In this document: positions 26,551 to 39,600 of the stretch, in pieces
How positions within the stretch are numbered: the first letter of the stretch is position 1
How the letters are laid out: each line of letters starts with the position of its first letter
Origin: Buxus sempervirens
Taxonomy: Eukaryota; Streptophyta; Magnoliopsida; Buxales; Buxaceae
Reading direction: 5' to 3'
Length of the DNA: 64,000 nt
NCBI GenBank assembly: GCA_947561395.2
Contig: OX387192.1
Span: forward strand, 36,415,520 to 36,479,519
Notes under the pieces: generated by a model
The model's database searches: none
What the model was told of the DNA's origin: nothing
What the model saw: the letters and a program-made list of their open reading frames with translations, nothing else
Translations under genes and position numbers: made by a program

Positions 26551-26667
26551 GCCCTCCCAGAAGCTCAGAGGAGAAGCTTCATTAATTTCTGCCTGAAAGT
26601 CTGCAACTGCTTAAATTCGTCGATCTTGTACCATCGTAGCTTCACTTGTTGTTCTCTCTCCACAAAA

Positions 26668-28690
26668 ATGGCGATGGCGAGGGCTAGCTCTGGCCTCGCT
26701 TATCCGGAGAGATTCTACGCTGCGGCTTCTTATGCAGGTTTTGGTGGATCTCCGAAATCATCTAAAGGCGCGATCTCGAAGTTCCAGAATGACGTAGCTT
26801 TGTTGCTGTACGCTTTACACCAGCAAGTAAGCATAATTTCTCGAAATCATTTTTCTGTTTTTGTATCGTGGATCTGATTATCCTTTTTTTGTGAAATTGA
26901 GTGCATTGGTCTGGTTGACTCCGATTCCTGCGGGACATGCAATTTTCTCGAAATTCGTCTTGAAGATATGTAATTCATGCAGGGCGAAGTTATTTCGTTG
27001 AAGTTCGCATAGATCCGGGCTTATGGCATAAGATTGTTGCCATGAGAATGTTTGTCTACCGGGAGTGGACACAGATCAGAAGAAAATCTTATTTGAGTTG
27101 CCAGTTTTGGGATGAATCTGTTGAGAGTCACACCTGCGTGCCCATTCGAGATAATTTACTGTTTATCTTTATAATCAGGAGATATAACTGATATATATAT
27201 GTATTTTGTTGTGGGGGGTTAATAGTGAGGAAAATTTTTTCAGCAACAATTTTTCTGTATACGGATTAGGGGGAGATGTCTGGTTACGAGCAACTGAAAC
27301 TAATGAATAACCTTGAATAGGTTTTCACTGCATTACTTTCTATCTTATTGCAGGCAACTGTAGGACCTTGTAACGTTCCAAAACCCAGATCCTGGAATCC
27401 CGTGGATCAAAGCAAATGGACAAGGTTCGTAGATAAAAGCAGAACTGTTTTAGTTCAATAGTTTAATTGGCATATTGTTTCTGGAGTATGATTTCACAAG
27501 CTGTTCCAGACTAGGTTTCATAATATTTTGTCCATAGATTGAGGGTTGAAGCCGTTGAATCCGGAGTTTAATTGGAATATTAGGGAGAAATTTTTACTTT
27601 GGTCAGCTTAAGGCGCCAAATGACTCAGTCATTTGAATCGCATCTTTTCATCTTTTACTTGAAATCACTGATTGAATATTTTTTGCATTTACTTGATCCG
27701 ATGAACTGAGGAAGCTCGCATGGTATTGTGCTTTTAATTCCCTTTTATTTTAATCTTTTGACTTAAAGCAACACATTTTGGTTGGATAATCTCTTTCCCC
27801 CGGCCCCTCCTCCACACACATGCACGCACACACAGAGGCCCGCACACATGCATAATTACCAAGAATAGTGGTCTGGGTGAAACTCAAACAGTGCTACAAT
27901 TTTCACATCTTAGAATTGAAATCAGCTAGACTTGTTTCCACCATGAAGCCCATCAAAGATTAAAATCCTTATGTTTTTGTTGCTCATCCAATATCCTGTG
28001 AAAAGTCTAAAATTTGAATGCCAAGATCAGTTCCAGCACTGGATTTTAGGTTGAGAGACAAAATCTGCTCTGAATAGCAGTAGAAAAGTTATGAAATTGG
28101 AAAGCCGTTTCTTCAAATTTGTCCATAATCACTGAATCAGAGTTTGCATACTGTTCTACGAGCAAAATCATGCAGAACATTTGATTACTGATAAATACAC
28201 CCCTTGAGTGAACACTACGGAAAGGAGATTTTAGCATTTCAACACTGTACCCACTCGTCCCATTAAATCAAACAATTAAAATCTTTGGTTTAACTGTGTT
28301 AATTTGTTGGTTATTTGTCTTGAAGGGCCTCTTGGTATATATATGTAAGTTCACTCATTTTTTTTGTAATGAAGAATCTATGAGGCATGCCTTGCCCTGC
28401 TGTTACATGGCGTTCTTTTTCTTTTCAAGCTTGGGACTGTGGAAGCTTTTTGTTTGATGACACCTGTTAATGATGAAGCTATATCACTCCATTTTATTCA
28501 AAGTCATCTTATTCTGCATCTTTTTTATTAATCCATTGCTCACGCTGTTAGTATGATATCCTAATTTTCCGTATTCAACAGTTGGCATGGACTTGGAAAC
28601 ATGGCTTCGACAGAAGCAATGCGTCTCTTTGTGAAGATCTTAGAGGTCCATTTAAAGTTAATTATCTTTTCTTTTTAATGACCAACCCCC

Positions 28691-28723
<33 letters not shown>

Positions 28724-31700
28724 AAAAAATTAATGGTTTGGGCTCAAGTTTTCTTATGTAATTGATGTTCAATTGACTGTTTCTTTTCTTTTACTAGGAA
28801 GAAGATCCGGGGTGGTATTCTAGAGTACCTGAATTCATCATAGAGCCTGTTGTAGATGTGGAAATGAATGTGGGTTCTTGAAATATATAAATTTTCATAT
28901 TCATTGAAATTATATATAACTTCTGCAATTATTTCATTGTTATCAATGGTGAATTTTGAAAAATAATCCGTTGTTGCTCCTTAGAAATTATGAAAAAGTG
29001 TGCATACTATTTGAACTTCTTAATGACCATTTTGTGGATCTTTCTGAATCTGATTTTTCAATGTATATCTGGGACCCTTGAGATGTCTTCTCGTTTGTAC
29101 CTTACTTTCACTGCATTTGTATGCATACAAAGGGACAGGGAGGTGGATCGCTTCTTTCTGTATTGTAGTTGTGCCGGAAATATATGATATTGTTTTTTAT
29201 TCACATGGCAGGGTCTAATTTGGTACTGAACAGTCCATATTATGGCTCCTTGTATAGAGTGGTTTTCTTTTCTATGTTATGGGACATATGGGGAAGTGAG
29301 CAGAAATTTTGAAGATTTAGACCAGTACTTTGAGTATTGCTGATCATTTTATGGCCACATTTTTGCATTGTGTTTTACTACATTATCATAGCTCATATTG
29401 GTTGTACTGTCTAACTTCATAAGAGTGCGTTGGTCATCCCATTCTAAACTTGCTTTAGCAATGTTGTTTGGCCCCACCCCCTGATAAAGTGAGTGATTAA
29501 GGTCAATGTCGATGTTTGTTAACTTTGTATCTGGGTCGGTAAGGAATTGAGGAATTGTTGAGTGAATATTAGGGTTGGATTCTTCATGCTTTTTCCAGAT
29601 CAATGCTTGCTGTTTTGATTCTGATGCCATTTTGTCTAAGGCCTATAGTGCCTTTCATTGAAATTTCCCTGTATGCCACTCATGCTATTGAATTTTTTGT
29701 GCTGCTGTGTTGAAAAATTCTTTAAAATCTTAAAAAAAAAAAAAAAGAAAAATATGAGAATTTAAAAATTATGAAAAAAATTAAAATTTAATAATAATTA
29801 GAAAAATAGTATTATTGTAAATAACAATAAAAAAGTTCAATTTATGTATAAGAAGACCTTTACAAACTTCCATGACATTTTCTTAATTCTTAGGAATTTT
29901 TAAATTTTTTTTTATTTTTAATGTTGTTAATATGAAATTATTATTTAAAACAATCAATTGTCAAAGGTATACTTGACCAAGCAAATGACCTTCATGAATC
30001 TCCATTCCCTTTACTAATTTTTTAGAATTTTAATTTTGTATTCTTAATATTATATAGTTATTTTAAAATCAGTTGTCCAAGGCATGCTTGGATGAGTAAA
30101 TCACCTTCTCTAGTTTCCATGATCTTTTAATAATATTTCATAATTTTTTGGAAATTTTATAATATTCTTAATTTTCCAACTTTAACTTATTACTATTGGC
30201 TATTCAATTAAATCACTTTTACAGTCAAAAACGTCAACCATTGATGTTATGTTTTTTTAATTATATTTCATATTTTTAAGAAATATTTCACAAATTTATA
30301 AATTTTATGTTTTAATAATTATTTTAAATTAATTTTTTGTAAATATTAAAGAAAGATACTTTTCTATTGAAAATTTAAATAAAGAATACTCATTAAAATC
30401 AGATTCTTTGGATTAATTGCAATTATTTATAGAAAATTTTATCAAACATTAAAATATCAATTTTATAAAAAATACTAATCCTAATATTTGTCTAAATTGA
30501 GAAAAAAAAAGTGAAATGGGTTTATTCCACCCATTTCACCCTTAAATTTACTGGCGTAAATGAAATTTCCACTAGTGCCAACCATATTGAACTGAAACAC
30601 ATTAGTTCAACCCATTTAGCCACGAGAGAAATTTTTGCTCGTAATGGTTGACAAAGATCAATATGAGCGAAATTGGCAAAAGCATACTAGTTTCTTTTAA
30701 ATTTATGGGCACAAGCATAAATTTCTTTCATGTAGGTAAATTTAGGGGTGAAATAGGCAGTATGGTGAAATGTAGAAAGTTTCATGTTCATTTGCATGAG
30801 CAAAATTTTGTCATCATAGAAAACCATGTCCTAAATCATTTAGGATGGCCTTGGTATGGTATGCTGTCTCTATGGATTAAGATACTCCTTGTGTGGTGTG
30901 AGGGATGCCCAAAGTGTTCTTTTGGTTTTTTCTTTTTTTTGCGGCTGTCTTAAATCATATTTAAAACTCCTTCAGGATGAGCCTACAGGTTAATTGACTT
31001 TTGTTAGTTGGCTTGGTTTTATGCGTCTATCAGAGTACCTACTGGCCGCTCACACAATCTCAGTTCATGGTTTTTCAATGTCTATTTCATCATTTCATGA
31101 CAAATGGAGGTTATTTCATGTACTATCTTTGTTTCTTCTAATTAATTTTATCTTTTCATTACTGTTAAAAAAAAATCCAGGATCTTCAAAGATGAATTGT
31201 GCTAGTGGAGAAAACGGTGGATAAAGTTAAATTCATGCCTCAAGGAGTTCATTTTGTTAGAAAATTGTGGATGCATGTGCGGCTTTTAGTCATATTTTGA
31301 TTGGAAATTTTCTGAAGCCTTGAGGCAAATTCAGTTCTTTGAGCATTGTCTTGTACTGATATATTTCTACCTAATGTTGGAAATTAATGCCATTAATCTA
31401 CTTAGCTGCCCCAATATAATTTTCTTTAGATCAAGATCTAGTATCTTTCACGCATTCTTCTATTTTTAGTTAATAGAACATCCTTGCATAAGCCTGATAG
31501 ATATAATCCTATATCACATGGAAATGCAAAGCGAGGATACTTGTTGTTATTATTATTTTTTCCTGACTGTAAGTTTGAAGATGCATTATGCAAATTTACT
31601 GTTATAGTTAACATGCACATGCTGGTATAGATTTTTCCATGCCTTTTGCTGGTTTTCTTGCATTGTCTGACTGAATTTTAGTGTTTATAGGATGATATAA

Positions 31701-34700
31701 TTGTTTACATTCCATTTTACAAGAGTTATTTATGGATTTATTTTTCTCCTCCTCTCTTTTTCTCTTAAACTCAAGTGCAAAACCAAATCATAATTGATCC
31801 TACTATTACTAACCTGCTTTGATGTAGGATCCAAAGGTTCAATCAGTTGCTGAGAATGGTATTTCTTTTCCTGAGACAAAGAGTATATCCACTGGAAATG
31901 GGAACCTATTGGAGACTCAAGATAAAGATGTTGTCCTGGAGGGCCTTGGTTCAGTTGGTGTCTATGATCAATGGGTGGCACCTTCAATATCTGGCCAACG
32001 ACCAAAACCCCGATATGAGGTATTATTTGTCCTTTGACTTTTATGTTGCAGTAATCAGCAATTTTTACCTTCGTTTTTATATTTTTATTTATATATTTAC
32101 ATGAGGGTAGGAGGTTTGATCTGAATTATGGAGAGAGTAAGTTAAATACCACCTTATTTTTCTCCCCAAAATCCGGCCAAGTGTACTTTACGACGAGATT
32201 TTTAATTATCTTGTGAAATATAAAAAGACCTCTTTTGTTAATTAAATATTCATGCAGGAAAATGTTTTCTTGAAAATGTCTAATTTGTTTTCCTTTTATG
32301 CTATATAGTAAATGACTGACTTCTATTCCTTAAATATTTTGTTGATTTGTGTTCCAAATCAATTAGCGTGTTTGATTTTATAGTTGGGTGATCCATTTCG
32401 GTGGGGAGATCTATTTTAACTTTGAGGTAAATTAAACCAAATCCGATGCTTTTGACATGCACATGATCTTTTTTTGAGATTGAAATCTAGATGTGACAGT
32501 AATACTCAGTAATGATTCTGGTTTAACTAATCAATTTCAAATTGTTACCTAATACTATTGTGTAAAGAGAGGAAGTAACCTTGTCTTCTGAGAGAATCAA
32601 AATCAACTCTATGAACAGGAGATGAAAAATGAGGGTTAGTTGTAGGGACTAGGGAGAATTCTTTGTTTATTTTGAATTAGAACTTGTTCTTGTAATATTT
32701 GATTAAATGCAATTTTGTTGAACTTTGTAGCATGGAGCAGCGGTCATTCAAGATAAAATGTACATTTTTGGCGGAAACCATAATGGTCGTTACCTTAATG
32801 ATCTTCAGGTACGCTGTAGTAGGTGCTTGTAGTCTTGTAGGTAGTCTCCTCATATTGCATGAAAATACTCAGTTTTCCTTCTTTTTTATCTCTTTTTTTT
32901 TTTTTTTTTTGGCATTATTACTGTGATTATAATTAAATATAATACTGTAGACTTTGTAAATTCTTCAATCAGGAAATAGAGCGATGCAGAACAGATCACA
33001 GGAACTCAGAAAACTTTGCGCTTTCTGGGAGTAAATTAGGATTTCTTAGGAAATAAGAGATTGAGGAGTAATGGTAAAGTTGGCTAACAGAATTTTGGGT
33101 TCAAGAATATATTAAATCATAATTACACAAGTGCTCTTTTTGGAAATAGTAAATAACAGGCTGGTGGAGTTTGTCAATGAACAAGAACTCAGATTTCAGA
33201 GGATCCAAGAAAAAAAAATCTAGAATAACTGCTGAATAGAATAATAAAAAGAAAGAGGATAGATAACTGGAATTGCAGATTTAGATCCACCATTAGGAAC
33301 CCAGGGTGTGACAAGGCATGTCACAAACTTAAAATTGAAAGTCAAGAACATCTTAGTTTTAGCACTGCAGAAATTTGCTGGAGCATTCTCCGCAATTCAA
33401 AACCCCATAAAATTCCAACTATTACAACTAAGAAAGGATCATATCTAGAGATCAGGTGATAGCTCCTTTCCTTCTCTTAGTACACTTCCCAATTTCAAAT
33501 ACTACTGTAAATTTACTGTAAATTCTTCACTAAAATAAAAACTCTTGATTAACATTGGCTTCAGTTTTCCTTAAAACGACCTTAATAGAAACAGAAGTAT
33601 TACCAAGAATAAAAAAAAAAAGAAAAAGAAAAAAACACTGCTAATAAAACATTGAATGATTCTAAACTTGCCCAAAAAAATCCCTTTTAAAATGAATAGA
33701 TTTACTAAGACTAATTAGTATCTTTTGGGGCCCTATCCACCAAAAAAATCTCCAAAACCGTGATCATGTAAAGAACTGGCATCACATCAGTATTCTGACC
33801 ATAATTCTCAATTCATCTCCATGTCATACAATATTGGGATCTTCGGGGTGGGACGAGTAACTGTAAGGTATCAGAAGAAACTAAAAGTAAAGATTTTGAA
33901 GGTGTTTGATGTACTAAGACTAATTAGTATCTTTTGGGTTCCTATCTACCAAGAAAAGATCCAAAACTGTGTTCCTGTAATGAACTGGCATCACATCAGT
34001 ATTCTGACAATAATTCTCAAATCACCTCCATATCATAAAATTTTGGGATCGTTTTGTTCAGATAAGTAACTTTAAGACATCAGAAGAAATTAAAAATAAA
34101 GATTAGGAAGGTGTTTGATGTCTTAAATATAGCTTGAAACAAACTAACGATATTCTGAACCCCTGTGTGACCAAGATTCTTGATTTATTCGCCATGAAGA
34201 TTTATGCTCTGCGTATGGATACCTGAAGGTTTCTGAATTTATTCAAAGCCTCATGCATCATGGAGCCATATTTTTCTTCCACAATAAGTCGAGAGCATGT
34301 TATGAATACAAAATTACAAGATAATTTGGCAAAATTGATTCTTTGTATTTATATTCTGAAGGTATGATTTTATGCTTTTTTTTTTTTTTTTGTCATTAAT
34401 ATATTATGATTGGTACTGATAAACAAGATAATATACTCATTAATATTACCTTTCTGTAGCAGGCTATTTATACTATAATACTTTAATTTTGGTGACAAAG
34501 CAGGTTTTAGATCTGAGAACTTTGACGTGGTCCAAAATAGACGCCAAGGCAGGGACAGATTCACTGGAATCATCCTCTCCTTTACCAGTAGCTCCCTGTG
34601 CTGGTCATTCCTTGGTTAGTATAGAAGAACTTTCTCCTCAATATGGAGCTTTGGAAGTATAACTTTTGAAATGAATTAATGGCTTTATGCTTAACACCTC

Positions 34701-36647
34701 CATGTATCATTGATCAGTTTTTTCTTTTGGTTGTTATTTACTGATAATTTCATTCTTTCCATAGATACCATGGGAAAATAAACTTATTTCAATTGCTGGC
34801 CACACAAAAGATCCTTCCGAGACTGTTACAGGTTAGGGATGTTTCACTGGAATGCCTTTCTTTGAGATACAAATAAACACATATGCTTGTTTTTTAATGT
34901 TGTATTTTGTTATATTTTCTCATGACAGTGAAGGAATTTGATCTGCATACTTGTACATGGTCAACCCTTAAAACATATGGGAAGGCACCGGTACTATATA
35001 TGCGTCTTCTTCGTTTTGTTATTTTTATGTCTTTGTTTTTCCTTTCTGTGTTGGTATGCGTCTTTGATTAGAAAATTTGATTTATTAAGTTGGAGAACTT
35101 TTGATCAACTAGCCTTGTGGATATTACTTATTCTTCTCTGGAGCTGGTATGCATTCTAGATTTTGTTATTGCAATTCTCATGCTGGGCAATGCTTTTTGA
35201 TATTAACGTCATGCAGTCCTGCCATTAGGTTAATACTTTTTTACTAGAGTCATGTTTATCATTTTTCGAGTTTTTTCTTTCTTTTTTTCTATTTTTTTCC
35301 TAAACAGGCATGCATGTAGCTTGTGAGCTCTTCGTTAGGGAACAAGTATTGTGATTAAAAAATTAAACAAACAATCTTTTTGTTTTTCATTTTTGATTCT
35401 TCAAAAATATTTTTATAAATTCATTCTGAAGATTCAAATTGAATTCCAACAATTTCATTGAAGTGCAAAGTCAAAAAATTATGACAAGAGAATTATTATC
35501 TTGAAGCAAATTAAACCATTAGAGTGATGTCTAAATTATAATCTGTCAGATTATATTCTTTTTATGAATGTGCTTCTTAAGAAACAGCCTTGATTATTTG
35601 GTTTCTGGACATTTACAAGACTTACAATGGAATTTAGCCTCTATCAAACGAAAAATTGCGCTTTTATTATTTCTTCAAGTTGCCTATTGCATTAGAAGTA
35701 TTCCCAGATGGTTAATTATGTTTTGCAGGCCTCACGTGGAGGTCAGTCAGTGACCCTTGTTGGGACAAGCTTGGTCATATTTGGTGGTGAAGATGCTAAG
35801 AGATCTCTTTTGAATGATTTGCACATTCTTGACCTTGAAACCATGACCTGGGATGAAATTGATGCTGTGTAAGTTGCTTTCTTGAAAGTTTACTTCAGAT
35901 TACCAAAAGAATTATGGTAACCTCTTGATACCCACTCAATAGAAAATAAGCTGATACATTGACTTGATAATAAGTTTGGTCCCCGTCCCTTTTCTCTTGT
36001 TTCTGATAGGAATGTCATACTGGCAATTAATATTTGATATACTTGGATCTCCATCTGTTTTTTTACTACCTGTAGTATGATCCACAAGTTTATATTATAT
36101 CCTCTTGCACGGTCATCTTTAAACTGCCTTAACACAATGATGGCAATTTTAGCCTATATTTCCTGCTTTGTCCTTAAATATTTAATTTAAGTTTGATTTT
36201 CTATTAAGACAAATTGATGCACAAGTCTATTTTATATCCTCTTGGACTCTCATGTTCTAAACTTTCTCAACAATGATGGCAATTTTAGCCTATATTTCCT
36301 CCCTTCTCCTGAAAAAATTAATTTCAGTTTAATTTTCTATTAAAAAAAGAATATCATTATTTTGTTAGAAGCACATGGGACATTTGATTGAATAATCACA
36401 ACTTTGAGTTTTAAACTGACTAAAGTCCTAATTTGATACATTGGAACAAAGAAATCCATATGACGTTTTACTTTAATATTTGGCTCATATTACTCATCAT
36501 TACTTTTTAGGGGGGTGCCTCCTTCTCCAAGGTCTGACCATGCTGCCACAGTAAATGCAGAGCAGTACCTTCTAATCTTTGGTGGGGGTTCACATGCTAC
36601 ATGTTTCAATGATCTTCATGTCCTTGACTTGCAGAGTGTAAGATAAA

Positions 36648-36699
<52 letters not shown>

Positions 36700-39600
36700 C
36701 CCCCTCTTCTCACACACACACACACATACTTACTCATTTATTTATTCATAATTGGTGAGACACAATTGTTAGCATCTATCATTTGTGTGGATATTACAGA
36801 TGGAATGGTCAAGACCAACACAGCAGGGTGAGAAACCAACTCCACGGGCCGGACATGCAGGCGTAACTATAGGGGAAAACTGGTTTATTGTTGGTGGAGG
36901 TGATAACAAGAGTGGTATGTATTTTCAAGCTTCAAAAGGTTTGAAATAAGTCGAATTAAGACTGAGTCTATTTTAGCACAAATCATAATAGAGGCGAAGC
37001 AATGGTAAAAATTGAGAATCGAAAATTCTTAAAAGCAATCAATTGCATTATTTTGGATCAATTGTTTATTGAAAGGTTTATATTAAAGAGGATATGGTTT
37101 TTGATAAATTCGGACGAATAGATTCATGTTGCCAAATCCAACTAGTTAGGGTAATTCAGTTGGTTATTGTAATCATTGATTTATTTTGAATTGGAGAATT
37201 AATTTCTTAAGAAAGAGGGTTATTGTAGTTCACTTATGCAAGCCAATGAAACAGTTGTCTGCATGATTTCCATACTTATATTTGATTAAAGATATTAGTT
37301 TGTTGTTATAATTGATTATTTTGTCAATATTGTTATTAAATGTATATTGAAGGATCTAAGAGGGTAGAAGGAAGACCAAAAAGATCTTAGATGGGATTAG
37401 TTCGGAAAGGATTTAGATACTTTAGTCTGATTGAAGATTTTATTTTTGAGCAAAAAGTGAACTCCAGCATTGCCACTGAAGCTGTGTAAACTCCCATACC
37501 TATCTCTTGGCGGTTTACAATTTGCTTATCTTTCCTCAGGAGGGGATATAACTTATATAAAAATTCAGAAACTAGAATACTTGGAGTCTGGTTCAGTAGC
37601 ATTAGCTGCAAAAAGTGCACTTCAGCATCATCACTGGAAGCTGTGGAATCTCCCATGCCTATCACTTGGCCATTTACATTTTGCTTATCTTTCCTCATGA
37701 GGAAAGATGACCTCTCTCATTTCTTAGCAGCCATACTCTAACCTTTTTTTTTTTTGTGGCAAATCAAATCCATCTTTAGGGGTTTAGAAGATGTATTTTT
37801 TACGTTTACGCAAAACACTGGTACTGAAATTTTTATCACTTATGTAAACACTGATACTTACATTTGCGTCATTAAAATTTAACGTGGAGGTCTCATGATG
37901 AGTTGTGCATTCATGTCTTTCTAAACACTTAGTATGGTAACATTTGCATGGTAATGTTTGGCTCCATGCAATCAAAGCATCCATAAATACAAGTTAATAC
38001 TGGAAAAAGAACATTATATATGTATCAAGAGACAAACATTTATTGAGTTCAATGATAATTCATTTCAAAATTTAAATGCATTTGGTCATTCCAATTTCAT
38101 TGCTAGAAAATATAACTTCCATGGCTTCTGGATGAATCTGCACATTACTTAAAAGACTTACACTTGTCTCTTTTCCCTTCATAGGAGTCTCGGAAACTGT
38201 CGTTCTTAACATGTCTACACTTGTCTGGTCAGTAGTGACCACAGTCCAAGGACGGGTGCCTATAGCCAGTGAGGTACATTACTTATCTTGAACCATTCTT
38301 TCATCAACCAGATTTAAGACAAACCAACCTATCAATTTGTGATGTTTAACTGCTCTCATTTTTTGTGTAATTTTAAAAGAGACTTACAAGGTGCATTATA
38401 GCTTCAATAATTTGTACATTACCTTTAGCACTATTCATCATTCTGGCTGTTATAAAGTTGCAGAAAGAGCACAAATTTTGTGGCAAGAAAGAATCACAAG
38501 AATTAATATATTCGATCATTAATAATTTTCTTAAGCTGACTACAATATTGGACTCTATGTATTAACGAGCGGGAATCGTCGAGGTATTTGTGCAAATAGG
38601 TATAATCCATGTAACCGCGGTAACCGTGTAAACTTTCAAAATGAAAGAATCGACGATAATAACTATAAGTATACGAAAGAAAAAGACCCTTATTTTTGCA
38701 GTTCCTATGATGCAATTGGAGCTTATCGGCAGAAATCTCCTTCTCTCTTTCTATCACCCTTCCATTTATCTACACCCCACTGCACAACTTTCATAATCCT
38801 AATAATTATTTTTCTTCGATCCAAAAAGGATTTCAGTTGCTACAACGATATGATCGATACACCATATAGTTACTGCTTACTTGGATACAGATAATACAAA
38901 ACAATGAGCTGTTTATTAGTTTTATTAGTTATATAGTTATTAGTTCATACTAAGGGCTGGGCTGTTCGATTGTTTTTTAATCCTAACCCTAAACTAAATA
39001 TAATAAATAGAAATAAAATAAAAGGCCAATGAGTCGCACTCTAAGCATAGCAATTATACTAAACTGTCAATCGAATTTTTATTCAAACCTATAGAATTGT
39101 TCATTTTCTGTTTTCATTGAACAGAAAAAGAATGAAAGAGTTTGTCTTCTGCGGTGAAAGACCTGAAGAAGTTTTTTTTGCAACTTAACTTTACCCTTTT
39201 TAAAATTTAAAGGTCAGAATAATGTTTAAAAATGCATGCATATGTTTCATGGATGCTTCATTTTGCATTGAAGTTGTTAAAGAGTCGAACTTGGGAAAGT
39301 TCCTTTTTGCAAGTGTCATGAGCATTAATTTCACCTCAGCATGGAAAATTGCATTGACACACCTAGAATTGATAAATTCACTGACATATTCTGTGATTCA
39401 AGACATGAGGTTGCTTTGCCTGTTATATATTTTCCTCCTGTTTTGAGTATGATTTATACGCTAAAAGTAGGGTAAAAATTTTATCCAATCTGTCACTAGC
39501 TTCAGTTTGCTGTAGTGACAAGGCCATTTTTGCCAGTTGGAGGATCTATCTGCCCAATCCAGACTGTCCATTTGACGGAGACCCTTGGATTAACCATGTA

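Noticed and set aside
36652-36726. CRISPR-like repetition
   Set aside because: Simple dinucleotide microsatellite in a plant intron, with no repeat-spacer architecture anywhere in the window.
38503-38757. Minus-strand frame of 84 codons with many Tyr and Arg
   Set aside because: It falls in the plastid rpl16 intron insert; that intron is not known to encode a protein in flowering plants.
38970-38985. Telomere-like CCTAACCCTAAAC
   Set aside because: It is a single unit inside the plastid rpl16 intron insert, where this sequence is normal.
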